Shown here: piece by piece, positions 17,132 through 25,743 of the stretch
How positions within the stretch are numbered: position 1 is the first letter of the stretch
Layout of the letters: every line of letters begins with the position of its first letter
Notes under the pieces: model-generated
Databases searched by the model: none
What the model saw: the letters and a program-made list of their open reading frames with translations, nothing else
What the model was told of the DNA's origin: nothing
Position numbers and translations under genes: made by a program
Assembly: GCF_039522665.1 (NCBI RefSeq)
Contig: NZ_BAAADV010000001.1
Location: forward strand, 806,001-870,000
Direction: 5' to 3'
Origin: Natronoarchaeum mannanilyticum
GTDB lineage: Archaea; Halobacteriota; Halobacteria; Halobacteriales; Natronoarchaeaceae
Length of the DNA: 64,000 nt

Positions 17132-17794
17132 ATGGACGTCGTCACCGTCACGGCCGACGCCGAGAGTTTCACCTGCAACGCCTACCTCGCGCTGGGCGAG
17201 CGCGACGTGCTGGTCGACGCCGGCGCGATGCCGGGCGTCGAGGACGTCGTCGCCGAGCACACCGATTCGCTGGACGCCGTCGTGCTGACCCACCAGCACG
17301 GCGACCACGTCCAGGAGCTCGACGCCGTGCTCGACGCGTTCGGCGCCGAGCTGTACGCTTACGCCGACCACCCGCGCCGGACGCACGAGATCGCCGACGG
17401 CGACGAAGTGGCGATCGGCGACGAGTCCTTCGACGTGGTCCACACGCCCGGGCACGCGGACGATCACGTCTCGCTGCTCAGCGAGTCGACGATCTTCAGC
17501 GGCGACGTCGTCGTCCACGACGACGGCGCGTTCGACTACGGCAGCTTCGGTCGGACCGACATGGCCGGCCAGTCCCGCGAGGTGCTGATCGAGAGCATCG
17601 AGCGGATTCTGGAGCGGCTTCCCGACTCGGTTAGCGCGAGCGAAGCGAGTGCTGGCTCGTCAGACCGACGGTCTGACGGTGTCGAGCACATGTACGCCGG
17701 CCACGGCGACGAGTTCCACGGGGACGTCGAGGACGTGATCCGGACGGCGCTCGAACGGGCCGAGAAGCGCGAGCCGAAGTACCCCGACGAGTAA
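17132..17794 (+). CDS. Metallo-beta-lactamase-fold hydrolase, glyoxalase II-like
   Basis: 220 residues. The zinc-binding motif is LTHQHGDH, with the later histidines in [11 protein letters not shown], the aspartate in FSGDVVVHD, and MYAGHGDEF. This is the pattern of glyoxalase II-like hydrolases that cleave thioesters or similar. Between residues about 166 and 185 there is an insertion coding [16 protein letters not shown], a palindromic element shared with the sulfite reductase gene; it falls in a loop before the last metal ligand. 82 bp after the methyltransferase. Confidence 0.82.
   Translation: MDVVTVTADAESFTCNAYLALGERDVLVDAGAMPGVEDVVAEHTDSLDAVVLTHQHGDHVQELDAVLDAFGAELYAYADHPRRTHEIADGDEVAIGDESFDVVHTPGHADDHVSLLSESTIFSGDVVVHDDGAFDYGSFGRTDMAGQSREVLIESIERILERLPDSVSASEASAGSSDRRSDGVEHMYAGHGDEFHGDVEDVIRTALERAEKREPKYPDE
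17633..17684 (+). repeat. In-frame palindromic element, type 2, copy B
   Basis: Two hairpins in tandem within the MBL-fold gene, with GGCTCGTC between them and the second stem GTCAGACC/GGTCTGAC. Layout and linker match 11358-11402 (opposite strand), and it is in frame with its host. Confidence 0.5.
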
Positions 17795-17872
17795 TAGCGT
17801 TCTCCGGTCCGAACTGGTCGATTTCGTGATCCGGGCAGCCTGAACGACCGACGAGTGGAGTCGGTGCGATCG

Positions 17873-18313
17873 TCACTCCATCGTCACGTGCTGGCAGTCC
17901 GCCCCCATGCGGAGCTCCGGCGTCCCGTCAGTCCCAGTTTCGATCCAGAGTTCGATCCCGGCCCAGTTGGGATCGTCGCAGGGGAGCTCGGGCTGCTCGA
18001 ACCCCGGCCAGTCGCGTTCGAACCGGGTTCCGTCGACCGTCACGACGACGGTCTCGGGGTCGGTCGCCTCGGGAAACGGAGCGTGCTCGTCGGCCTCGTT
18101 GCTGTCCGAAAGGGCGTAGTCCTTCTCGAAGACGGCGTCGCCGCTGTCGTCTCTCACGGTGACGCCGACGTCGTACGTCTCTTCACGGTCGGCGAGATAC
18201 ACTGTCACCCAGTGGGCGGGCGTCGGCGACGAACTCTGGGTGGTACACCCCGAGACGCCGACGAGTGCCGCCCCCGCACCGGCGAGCAGCGATCGTCTGT
18301 GTATGGAGGGCAT
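17873..18313 (-). CDS. Small Tat lipoprotein, function unknown
   Basis: 146 residues. RRSLLAGAGAALVGVSGC is a twin-arginine signal ending in a lipobox, so the mature protein is lipid-anchored outside the cell. The mature part (about 120 residues) looks like one beta-sandwich with CDD and a final ADCQH, giving two cysteines that could form a disulfide. No family recognised. Starts at ATG 18313; converges on the MBL-fold gene. Confidence 0.72.
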   Translation of the reverse strand: MPSIHRRSLLAGAGAALVGVSGCTTQSSSPTPAHWVTVYLADREETYDVGVTVRDDSGDAVFEKDYALSDSNEADEHAPFPEATDPETVVVTVDGTRFERDWPGFEQPELPCDDPNWAGIELWIETGTDGTPELRMGADCQHVTME

Positions 18314-18425
18314 CCACCGGGAGAAGTCAATTGTCTTACCTTAATCCTGCTATGAGGAGTACATAGCCGAACGTACTCTCACCTCGATTTCGCAGACTAA
18401 TTGCTACTGATTCCGATGGATCTAC

Positions 18426-19178
18426 TCAACCCAGATACGTCTCGAAATCCTGTCCCAACTCGAACCCGTGTTCTTCGGCGGTTTCGACCATCGTTTCCGT
18501 CGGACCGTCGAAAAATTCGTTGACGTGGACGAGGACCGTTCGATCCGCCGCCGCTTCGCCGACTATCTCCACGAAGTCGATCTCGTCGTACAGGTCCTCT
18601 TGAAGGATCGGCGACCCCTCCACGAACAGGAGATCGGCGTCCCGGTATTCGGCGCCTGCAGGTCGATCGGGACAGAATCGTTCGACGTCCGGAGCGTACA
18701 CCACTTTGGTCCCCTCGTGATACACCGCGAATCCGACCGTATCGAACTCCGGTCGACCGTGCGCGACCGGGAACGGAACGACGGTGAGATCTCCGACTGT
18801 GACCTGATCACCGTGTTGGATGGTCTCAACGTCGATATCGTCGACCAGGTACTCGCGTTCGTTTCGGAGATGACTGATTGCAGTTTCGGTCATACGAACG
18901 TCGGTCCCCACGTGCGGCACGAGGAGACCGAGGTCGTCGATGCCGCCGGCGTGATCGTGGTGGAAATGCGTCACGAACGCGGCGTCGAGCGTGTCGATCT
19001 GGGCTTCGAGGACCTGTTCGCGCACGTCAGGACTGACGTCGAGCATGACGGTCGCCGCCGCAGTTTCGACGAGGAGTCCCGGCCGACGGCGTCGTCGTTC
19101 GGCGCCGATCGACTCCAGGTCCGTGAACATCGGCGGGACGCCCGTCATTTCTCCGCTTCCCAGTAGAGTGACATTCAT
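18426..19178 (-). CDS. MBL-fold hydrolase of the PhnP/PqqB type
   Basis: 250 residues. It begins MNVTLLGSGEMTGVPP, like PqqB and phosphoribosyl cyclic phosphodiesterases, and carries the metal site THFHHDHAGG plus VAHGRPE, YAPDVE and the late HVNEFF. The likely role is a phosphodiesterase or related hydrolase; the substrate is not predictable. ATG 19178 fits the family start; the frame is open upstream but in Ser/Thr/Arg-rich nonsense. Confidence 0.78.
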   Translation of the reverse strand: MNVTLLGSGEMTGVPPMFTDLESIGAERRRRRPGLLVETAAATVMLDVSPDVREQVLEAQIDTLDAAFVTHFHHDHAGGIDDLGLLVPHVGTDVRMTETAISHLRNEREYLVDDIDVETIQHGDQVTVGDLTVVPFPVAHGRPEFDTVGFAVYHEGTKVVYAPDVERFCPDRPAGAEYRDADLLFVEGSPILQEDLYDEIDFVEIVGEAAADRTVLVHVNEFFDGPTETMVETAEEHGFELGQDFETYLG

Positions 19179-19287
19179 ATCTTTTCTCTCGAAGAGTCTC
19201 TGAAAAGCGTGCTGGTGGGTGGCCTGCTTACGCGTTTGCTCGCTACTCGGTGATTGGCCACTGAATTCCGGTCGGCCTTTCGGCGAT

Positions 19288-19533
19288 TCACTCGTCGGAG
19301 TCTGGCAGTTCGACCCGGTAGTCGTCGGGATCGTACGAATCGACGAGCGAGAGCAGTAACAGGACGGAAAACGCAACGACGGTGACGTAGAACGCGTCCA
19401 ACGACACCGGTCCGACGCCGATTCGGTGGATGCCCGGTTCGTGGAACGCCAGCGTGTAGGCCAGTCCGACGGCCCCGATCACGGGATGGTGGTAGTAATC
19501 GATCTTCGACAGAATCCGGAGCCAGCGTTCCAT
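19288..19533 (-). CDS. Small two-helix membrane protein
   Basis: 81 residues with two hydrophobic segments (about 17-32 and 43-63) and an acidic C-terminus (DPDDYRVELPDSDE). I recognise no family. It lies 13 bp downstream of the DUF7112-like gene on the same strand, so the pair is probably one transcription unit. Confidence 0.55.
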   Translation of the reverse strand: MERWLRILSKIDYYHHPVIGAVGLAYTLAFHEPGIHRIGVGPVSLDAFYVTVVAFSVLLLLSLVDSYDPDDYRVELPDSDE

Positions 19534-19546
19534 GCTGTAGCCGACC

Positions 19547-20023
19547 TCAGTTGTCTTCCAGTTGCTGTGCGATCGACGCCAGGCTGTCGTCGGGCGCCTC
19601 GGTGGCGTCGTAGAAGACGCGCTCGCCGGGCTCGCGGACGCCGTACTTGAACCCCTCCTCGATCACGTCGACGAGCACCGACTGGCCGAGTTCCAGCCCC
19701 TTGTCGTCGGCCCACTCGACGAGCCGGTTCGACGCCGAGTCCGGATCGCGCGCCATCGAGGGCGCGTCGTAGGCGCCGGGGATCGACCGGTCGCCGGCGT
19801 ACTCCTCGATCTTCGCGTGGCGCTCGCTCCCGTCCACGACGAGGCGGACGACCTCGCCGGCGGGGAACGCGTCGGCGTCCCGACGAGACGACGCCGAGTC
19901 GGGGCTCGACGAGCTTTGCTCGTCGGGAAGTTCGATCGCCGGGCGGCTCGTCGACCCGCGCCGGGCCAGCGTGGCGCGGACGGTCGTGATCGACTCGTGG
20001 TCGGAGGCGACGCGGTCTGCCAT
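19547..20023 (-). CDS. Conserved haloarchaeal protein, DUF7112-like
   Basis: 158 residues. MADRVASDHESITTVRATLARRG, the GEVVRLVVDG segment, RLVEWADDKGLELGQSVLVDVI and ATEAPDDSLASIAQQL match a haloarchaea-only family I recall as DUF7112; unverified. The middle part resembles an AbrB/SPOUT-free beta-barrel; no catalytic residues are seen. ATG 20023 is preferred over GTG 20026. Residues about 35-51 (DEQSSSSPDSASSRRDA) are an in-frame palindromic insertion shared with the FrhB-like gene. Confidence 0.68.
   Translation of the reverse strand: MADRVASDHESITTVRATLARRGSTSRPAIELPDEQSSSSPDSASSRRDADAFPAGEVVRLVVDGSERHAKIEEYAGDRSIPGAYDAPSMARDPDSASNRLVEWADDKGLELGQSVLVDVIEEGFKYGVREPGERVFYDATEAPDDSLASIAQQLEDN
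19875..19926 (-). repeat. In-frame palindromic element, type 1, copy B
   Basis: 52 bp, 42 of 52 identical to 10203-10254. The internal stem is GACGAGC / GCTCGTC with loop TTT: the G-C pair here replaces an A-T pair in copy A, a compensatory change that keeps the hairpin. Confidence 0.65.
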
Positions 20024-20049
20024 CACCGGTTGGTCCGGTCCCGCTGCGC

Positions 20050-20760
20050 TTAAAACGTGCGTCGCCAGATCGCCAGCGCGCCGACGCCGAGCGTCGCCAT
20101 CGCCCCGCCCAGCGCCGCGAGCGCGCCGGGGAGCAGCCAGCCGGCGCCGAACGCCGGTTCCCGGGAGACGGCCCGCGTCAGGCGCTCGGGCGGCGACCGG
20201 AGCCCGTCCGGAACGTCGAGCAGCGACACGTCGATCGGGTCGCCGCCGATCGATCCGGGCGCGTCGGCGTCCGCCGGCGATCCGTTGGCTGTCGCGCCCG
20301 CGACGCCGTCGACGCCCGTGAGGTTCTCCGCGGCGACGAGATCCGACGACCCGTTCGAGAGATCGATGCCGTCGACGGACACGTTCTCGAAGCCGGCGTC
20401 GGACAGATTTCTGATGTCGATCCCATCAGGGAACTCGTCGATCGATGGTGCGGATTCGGCATCGTCACGTTCCGCGTCGCCGCGATCGCGGTCGAGTTCG
20501 GTCACGACGGTTTCGGTCCCGGTGTCGGTATCGAGGACGACGAGGAGTACCGCCCGGCCGTCGTCGAGTTCGTTGACCGAGGCGTCGACGACGTGCGGTT
20601 CGGCAGCGTCGCTCGCAGTGGCGTTTTCGCCCGCTGTCGCGGAGGCCGAACCCGCGACCGCGCCGACCGACGCCGTCGCTACCAGAACGACGCCGACGAC
20701 GATCGCGATCCTGCGGGCGACGCGACCCGCCGCCGCGGATCGATGCCGAAGCTCCCCCAC
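20050..20760 (-). CDS. Predicted secreted, membrane-anchored protein
   Basis: 236 residues from GTG 20760. An N-terminal signal/anchor (RIAIVVGVVLVATASVGAVAGSASA), an acidic Asn/Ser-rich exterior part with several N-glycosylation sequons (NAT, NVS, NGS, NLT), and a C-terminal membrane helix (WLLPGALAALGGAMATLGVGALAI) followed by RR. The topology is a surface protein anchored at the C-terminus. Function unknown; no homologous domain recognised. Confidence 0.62.
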   Translation of the reverse strand: MGELRHRSAAAGRVARRIAIVVGVVLVATASVGAVAGSASATAGENATASDAAEPHVVDASVNELDDGRAVLLVVLDTDTGTETVVTELDRDRGDAERDDAESAPSIDEFPDGIDIRNLSDAGFENVSVDGIDLSNGSSDLVAAENLTGVDGVAGATANGSPADADAPGSIGGDPIDVSLLDVPDGLRSPPERLTRAVSREPAFGAGWLLPGALAALGGAMATLGVGALAIWRRTF

Positions 20761-20913
20761 GTTGTCTCGTAATCATCGACTTCCGTCATTAGTATGCGCA
20801 GCGTGAGGAACGGTAGACGGCGTCTGAACGGGAGTAAAGAGCTTCTACGGCAGTTGCGATCCGAGGAACGGTGCCGCGGCTGTCGGGCGTCGATCGACGA
20901 AAAAGTCGGGGAG

Positions 20914-21330
20914 TTACTCCTCGTCGTCGGCGTCCTCGGCGTCCTCGCCGCCCTCGCCGAGCAGCTCCTCGACGTCGGTGGAGCCGCGACCGGTGATCTT
21001 GGCGTTGATCTGGGCGACCGCGTCGCTGACCTCGGCGCCGCGGACGGTGACGCGCTTGCGCTCGCCGTCGCGGGAGGGGTCGTAGCCGACGCCGCCGGTC
21101 AGCAGCACTTCGCGGAGGTCCGGCCCGTCGACGTCCTCGCGCATCGGGCGCCCGGCGTCGTCGGAGCCGCCGGTGAGTTCGAGCGTGTAGCCGTCGAGGC
21201 CGACGGCGCCGCCGTCGACGTCCTGACCGAGCGATCGGCCGATGAAGCGGTTGGCGTCCTGTCCGTCTACGTCGCGCTGGTACGTCGCGCCCGTTTCGGG
21301 GTCCGCGACGACGACCTGAAAGCTTGCCAT
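20914..21330 (-). CDS. rps6e: 30S ribosomal protein S6e
   Basis: 138 residues. The S6e opening ([20 protein letters not shown]), FIGRSLGQ, and [19 protein letters not shown] are diagnostic. An acidic tail of Glu/Asp closes the protein. Starts at ATG 21330, divergent from the beta-CASP gene across a 99-bp gap. Confidence 0.93.
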   Translation of the reverse strand: MASFQVVVADPETGATYQRDVDGQDANRFIGRSLGQDVDGGAVGLDGYTLELTGGSDDAGRPMREDVDGPDLREVLLTGGVGYDPSRDGERKRVTVRGAEVSDAVAQINAKITGRGSTDVEELLGEGGEDAEDADDEE

Positions 21331-21429
21331 GAGCGAAAAGAGCGGGTGGCGACTCAAAAGCGTATTGAAACGGCGTTCGGGGCGGGGCGACCGACGAAGG
21401 GAAGCCGCTCGGGTCGCTTTACTCCGGCA

Positions 21430-22662
21430 ATGGAACTCCGGATTCTGGGCGGTGCCCGCGAGGTCGGCCGCAGCGCGATCCTCGTCAACGACTCGCTGCT
21501 GCTGGACTACGGCGTCCTGACGGACAACCCACCGCGGTACCCCGTCGGCGACGTCGATCTGGACGCCGTCGTCGCGAGCCACGGCCACCTCGATCACGTC
21601 GGGGCGATCCCGTCGCTGCTGAGCGGGAGCGCCCGACCGCCGATCCACTGGACGCCGCCGACCCGGGAGCTCGCGCTGACGCTCGCGCGGGACACGTTGA
21701 AGCTTCACGGCGGAACCATGCAGTGTCCGTTCACCGAGAACGACGTCCGGCGCGTGACGCAAGTTTCGGAGCCCCACGGCTACCGGGAGACGTTCGAGGC
21801 GGCGGGCCACGAGGTGACGTTCTTCGACGCCGGCCACATCCCAGGGTCGGCGCACGTGCTCGTCGACGACGGCGAGACGCGACTGTTCTACACGGCCGAC
21901 TTTCACACCGGGGATCAGCGCCTCGTCTCGGGCACCACCGCGCGGCCCGACGCCGACGTCGTGCTCTGCGAAAGCACGTACTCCGACGTCGACCACGAGG
22001 ACCGCTCGGTCGTCGAGGAGCGGTTCGTCGAGAGCGTCGAGACGACGCTGTGGGAGGGCGGGACGGTCGTCGTGCCCGCGTTCGCGATCGGGCGCACCCA
22101 GGAGATGCTGCTGCTCTGCGAGGCCCACGACGTTCCATGCTACGTCGACGGCATGGGCACGGAGGTCACCGAGATGCTCCGCCGCCATCCCGAGTTCGTC
22201 CGCGACGCCGACGCCCTGCGGCGCGCGAAGTCTCACGCCCGCGTCGTCACGGGGCGCGACGGGCAACGGAAACGCATCGCCGACCAGCAGACCGCGATCG
22301 TGACGACGAGCGGGATGCTCTCGGGCGGCCCCGCGATGACGTACATCCCCGAGATCCGTGCCAACCCGACCAACAAGATCACGATGACCGGCTATCAGGT
22401 CGAGGGGACGCCCGGCCGAGACCTTCTGGAGACCGGCAGCGCCGAGATCGACGGCCGCGTGATGCCGGTGAGCGCCCGGGTCGAGCAGTACGACTTCTCG
22501 GCTCACGCCGACCGTGACGGAATCCTGTCCCTGCTCGAGGACTACCGCGACGCCGAGATTCTGGTGAACCACGGCGACCGCTGCGTCGCCTTCGCCGAGG
22601 AACTGCGCGAGGGCGGGTTCGACGCCAGCGCGCCGGAGCTGGGTGACGCGGTCACGGCGTGA
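21430..22662 (+). CDS. Beta-CASP metallo-beta-lactamase RNA exonuclease (aCPSF2/RNase J-like)
   Basis: 410 residues. Metal motifs: [25 protein letters not shown] and TADFHTGDQ. The beta-CASP part follows with [36 protein letters not shown] and VNHGDRC. This architecture, without KH domains, fits archaeal aCPSF2-type 5'-3' exonucleases acting in RNA decay or maturation. ATG 21430 begins [15 protein letters not shown], the family's normal start. Confidence 0.88.
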   Translation: MELRILGGAREVGRSAILVNDSLLLDYGVLTDNPPRYPVGDVDLDAVVASHGHLDHVGAIPSLLSGSARPPIHWTPPTRELALTLARDTLKLHGGTMQCPFTENDVRRVTQVSEPHGYRETFEAAGHEVTFFDAGHIPGSAHVLVDDGETRLFYTADFHTGDQRLVSGTTARPDADVVLCESTYSDVDHEDRSVVEERFVESVETTLWEGGTVVVPAFAIGRTQEMLLLCEAHDVPCYVDGMGTEVTEMLRRHPEFVRDADALRRAKSHARVVTGRDGQRKRIADQQTAIVTTSGMLSGGPAMTYIPEIRANPTNKITMTGYQVEGTPGRDLLETGSAEIDGRVMPVSARVEQYDFSAHADRDGILSLLEDYRDAEILVNHGDRCVAFAEELREGGFDASAPELGDAVTA

Positions 22663-22700
22663 GTCGAAATGCACTCGATCATCCCGACGAAAATACGTCT

Positions 22701-23006
22701 ATGCGACGCGCTTCGCTCGACTTCGAGGGGTACTTCGAGGTCGTCGTGGAGACCGACGACGCCCAGGCCGCCCAGATGACCGTCGACCCCGGCCGCACGG
22801 TCGGCGGGCCGGACAACCGCCACCCCGACAGCGACCAGTGGCTGTTCGCCGCCTCGGGATCGGCGGTCGTCACCGTCGAGGGCGAGGACCACCGAGTCGA
22901 GGCCGGCGATCTGGTCTGCATCGAAGCGGGCGAGGGCCACGAGATCACGAACGACGGCGAGGCGCCGTTCGAGACCGTGAACCTGTACGTCCCGCCGCGG
23001 TCATAG
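22701..23006 (+). CDS. Cupin-domain protein
   Basis: 101 residues from ATG 22701. A single cupin barrel: HPDSDQWLFAASGSAVVTVEGEDHRVEAGDLVCIEAGEGHEI contains the two cupin motifs (one His in the first, GDLVCIEAGEGHEI as the second). Likely binds a metal and a small ligand; substrate unknown. An in-frame GTG at 22659 overlaps the stop of the exonuclease gene and would add 14 residues; either way the gene is probably cotranscribed with it. Confidence 0.75.
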   Translation: MRRASLDFEGYFEVVVETDDAQAAQMTVDPGRTVGGPDNRHPDSDQWLFAASGSAVVTVEGEDHRVEAGDLVCIEAGEGHEITNDGEAPFETVNLYVPPRS

Positions 23007-23012
23007 CGCGAG

Positions 23013-23582
23013 CTACTCTCCGAACCGGTACGCGTGGCCCGCTCTGGCGACCTGGCGGGCCACCCGGAGCGGTTCCGGGCGCCCGCCGGCGGGCGTGAAC
23101 TCCCGCACCAGCCGCTCGGCGGTCTCCTCACCGGCGCCGACGCAGCGCACGAACACCTCCTGGTCGTTCACCTCGACGCGACGCCGCGGCGGCTGGGCGC
23201 GGTACAGTTCGAGCCGCCGCTCCAGCGCGTCGCCCTCGAACGCCTGGGCGATGGCCGCTTCCAGCCCGTCGCTCTCCTCGAACGTTACCGACAGCACCGG
23301 CCGATCGACGGCGTCGTGGACGCCGTACAGGTCGACGACGTTGTACCACGACAGCGCGATACCCGCCAGAAAAACGTAGCGAACGTCCTCGCGCGCGAGC
23401 CGATCGGTCAGCGATCGGACGCTCTCGGTGGCGTCGGTGCCCCCGACCGTACAGCGCTCGAACCGGACTCCGTCGACCGCGCGGTCCGCGCGCACGACCG
23501 CGCCCGCCAGCGTCGACTCCTCGGCATCCCGCGACCCGTCGTACGATTCGGCGACGCCGAGCGCCCGCGTGCCGGGCTTCAA
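23013..23582 (-). CDS. DUF99 family protein
   Basis: 189 residues. The start GTRALGVAESYDGS and the segments YVFLAGIALSWYNVVDL and RPVLSVTFEESDGLE are the DUF99 pattern. DUF99 has an endonuclease V-like fold; its biological role is not established. The start must be TTG 23582, which overlaps the DUF5786-like stop as TTGA, implying coupled translation. Confidence 0.85.
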   Translation of the reverse strand: MKPGTRALGVAESYDGSRDAEESTLAGAVVRADRAVDGVRFERCTVGGTDATESVRSLTDRLAREDVRYVFLAGIALSWYNVVDLYGVHDAVDRPVLSVTFEESDGLEAAIAQAFEGDALERRLELYRAQPPRRRVEVNDQEVFVRCVGAGEETAERLVREFTPAGGRPEPLRVARQVARAGHAYRFGE

Positions 23583-23752
23583 TCGTCTTTGATGTCCTGT
23601 AGCCGATCGAGGAGTTCGTCGTTCGATGCGCCGATCTCGAACTCTACGTCCCCGTCGTGTTCGTTGCTCGACGAGTCTACGCCCTCGTCGTCGATGTCGG
23701 CGTCAAAATCCTGGTTGTCCTGTTCGGACTCATCGTAGCTACCGAATCCCAT
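23579..23752 (-). CDS. Small acidic haloarchaeal protein, DUF5786-like
   Basis: 57 residues, MGFGSYDESEQDNQDFD at the start and ASNDELLDRLQDIKDD at the end, almost all acidic between. This matches a highly conserved haloarchaeal microprotein I recall as DUF5786; function unknown. ATG 23752 is the family start; the frame opens 27 bp earlier. Overlaps the DUF99 start by 4 bp. Confidence 0.8.
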   Translation of the reverse strand: MGFGSYDESEQDNQDFDADIDDEGVDSSSNEHDGDVEFEIGASNDELLDRLQDIKDD

Positions 23753-23928
23753 ACGGGTATGGATAGGGACTTGACCCACAAAAATTCCACGCAGAAATCG
23801 ACACCGTGCCGCGATTGTATTTAGTGTTTGCCATTACCGTCCGCATCGAGAGGCGGTAAGGCGTCCTTGCAGCCGACCACCGCCGACCTTACCGGCGACA
23901 ACCGCTGGCGACCCTACTGGTGCCGACC

Positions 23929-24882
23929 CTACCGATCGACGGCGGGCAGTTCGATCGCCTCGCCGTCGACCTCGACGGTCGGCTCCCGGAGGATGCCGTC
24001 GAGGTGCAGCGGCGCGTCGGTGTCGCCGCCGATGCCCGCGTCGTCACCGATCGCGATGTGGACCGTGCCGCCGGCCTTCTCGTCGAGCAGCACCGACCCC
24101 ACGAGCTCGTCGACCGCGAGGTTCGTGCCGATGCCGAGCTCCGCGAGGTTGTAAGCGTCTCGACCGACTTCTTCGGCGGCCGTCTCGACCTGCTCGCGGA
24201 TCTCGTCGTCCGAGATCTCGGTGACGAAGCCGTCCTCGACCTCGAAGCGAAGCCGCTGGCCCTCGTCGAGCAGCCCGTGGGGGCGCATCGTCCCGTCGAC
24301 GACGAACGTGCCCGTGGCGGTCTCGGGACTGACGAACACCTCGCCGGCGGGCAGGTTCGAGAAGTCGCCGGGCTCGTGGACCATCCCGGTGTCGGCGAGC
24401 CACTCGCGGGCGCCGATGCCGAAGGTGATGTCGGTACCCTGGGGCGTCGTCACGCGGACCTCCTCGGCGTCCTCGACGAGGTCGAGCATCCGGTCGCACT
24501 CGGCGTCGATCGACTCGTAGTCGGCGTCCAGCCCGGCCGTGAAGACGTCCTCGGTGATGCCGGGCAGCGTCGCGCCGCGGGCGCCGGCGTCGCAGGCGTC
24601 CCCGCGAGCGCGGGTGTGACTGATGCTCTTGGTCGTCGGCGCGAGGAACACGTCTGCGTCGGCCATCGCTACGGCGACGGGCGCGGGCGGCTCCTCGCCG
24701 TGCTGGTCGCCCGGGGGGTACCGGAGAATCGTCGCCTCGTCGTCGATCTCGCTGGCGACGTCGTACAGCGCCTCGCCGATCGGCTCGCGCTTGTCGTCGG
24801 TGACGATCACGCAGGACTCCTCGGGGTCGAGCGCCAGGCACTGGCGCACCGCGGTCTCGGCGGCGTCGCGGAGGTCGCTCAT
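23929..24882 (-). CDS. M29-like aminopeptidase family protein
   Basis: 317 residues. The C-terminal part has GIGTNLAVDELVGSVLLDEKAGGTVHIAIGDD and PLHLDGILREPTV, the signatures shared by thermophilic (M29) aminopeptidases and NicX-like ring-cleaving dioxygenases. The ARGDACDAGARGATLPGI segment is also typical. Peptidase activity is the default annotation but not proven for this clade. ATG 24882; the open frame upstream is Arg/Pro-rich and not part of the protein. Confidence 0.78.
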   Translation of the reverse strand: MSDLRDAAETAVRQCLALDPEESCVIVTDDKREPIGEALYDVASEIDDEATILRYPPGDQHGEEPPAPVAVAMADADVFLAPTTKSISHTRARGDACDAGARGATLPGITEDVFTAGLDADYESIDAECDRMLDLVEDAEEVRVTTPQGTDITFGIGAREWLADTGMVHEPGDFSNLPAGEVFVSPETATGTFVVDGTMRPHGLLDEGQRLRFEVEDGFVTEISDDEIREQVETAAEEVGRDAYNLAELGIGTNLAVDELVGSVLLDEKAGGTVHIAIGDDAGIGGDTDAPLHLDGILREPTVEVDGEAIELPAVDR

Positions 24883-25263
24883 GACCGATCCGTCGGCCGG
24901 CACCGGGTTAGGCTTTGCCCTCGGCCGACGAACGGCGTCCGACGCGGGCGGCACCTTGTCTCGCGTCGGGCCGGATTCCCTCGGCTCGCTGGTTCGAAAG
25001 CACGGCCTATGCGAGGTCGATCCGCGATCGAGGTGCGGCGGCGTCGAGCCGCGGCGGCCCGCGCGCCGATCGCGACCGGCGGGATCGGTTCCCGCCGAGT
25101 GCGGATCGTCGCGACGAGAACAATCCAGGATTACCCGACGCCCTCCGGCGGTGTGATAGTCTGTCTCGCTCTCGCACATGAATCCCTATAGCCCCTCCCC
25201 CCGGGGGTGCCCCCTAACCGAATAGCCGATCGAAACTAACGGCTATCGCTGCTATAGGGGAGT
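24883..25263. other. Intergenic region with a three-way-junction-like inverted repeat
   Basis: A 380-bp gap between divergent genes. No gene is supported. At its right end a perfect 9-bp inverted repeat (CCCTATAGC 25184-25192 and GCTATAGGG 25251-25259) encloses two smaller hairpins: C5/G5 around 25196-25206 and ATAGCCG/CGGCTAT at 25222-25228 and 25240-25246. Confidence 0.5.
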
Positions 25264-25308
25264 ATGAACGAGCGAAACCAGTTCAGAACGGGAGTGATTC
25301 GACAGTGA
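25264..25308 (+). CDS. Possible 14-codon leader ORF
   Basis: ATG 25264 opens MNERNQFRTGVIRQ and stops at TGA 25306-25308, which overlaps the ATG of the membrane protein as TGATG. It starts 4 bp after the inverted-repeat structure. It may be a translation-coupling leader; coding status is uncertain. Confidence 0.3.
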   Translation: MNERNQFRTGVIRQ

Positions 25309-25706
25309 TGTGGCAGGACTTCGTCTTCATGGCCGGAAGTTCGCTGTCGGTACTGTTCCTCGCGCCGACGATCCGCGACGCCAGCGCCCGGGTGCCGCTG
25401 GCGACCAGCCTGCCGTCGATGATCGTCGGCGGCGTCTACTCGATGACATTTTTGACCCTCGGGATGACGTTCTCGGCGCTGGGCGCGGCGGCGACCTGCA
25501 CGATGTGGTCGATGATCGCCGCGCTGCGCTCGCCAGAGTCACCGCTGGCCGGCGGCATCCACCAGTCCGACCTGCTCCGTGGCCTCCAGCTGTTCGGCGC
25601 CGACGTCCGGCGGTGGGTTGACGACCTCCGCGGCGGCGACGACCGCCTGCAGGAGTTCGTCGTCGACCCGCAGTCCCACGACGGGTTCCTGCCCGCCGAC
25701 GACTGA
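25308..25706 (+). CDS. Small haloarchaeal membrane protein, function unknown
   Basis: 132 residues from ATG 25308 (GTG 25305 is also in frame). Two or three hydrophobic segments cover residues 5-70 (FVFMAGSSLSVLFLAPTI, MIVGGVYSMTFLTLGMTFSALGAAATCTMWSMI), then a hydrophilic tail with a DVRRWVDDLRGGDD stretch. I do not recognise a family. Preceded by a short leader ORF and a strong inverted repeat. Confidence 0.65.
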   Translation: MWQDFVFMAGSSLSVLFLAPTIRDASARVPLATSLPSMIVGGVYSMTFLTLGMTFSALGAAATCTMWSMIAALRSPESPLAGGIHQSDLLRGLQLFGADVRRWVDDLRGGDDRLQEFVVDPQSHDGFLPADD

Positions 25707-25743
25707 AGGCGGTTTCGTAGCGGCGTCCCTTCGCCGACGCAGG

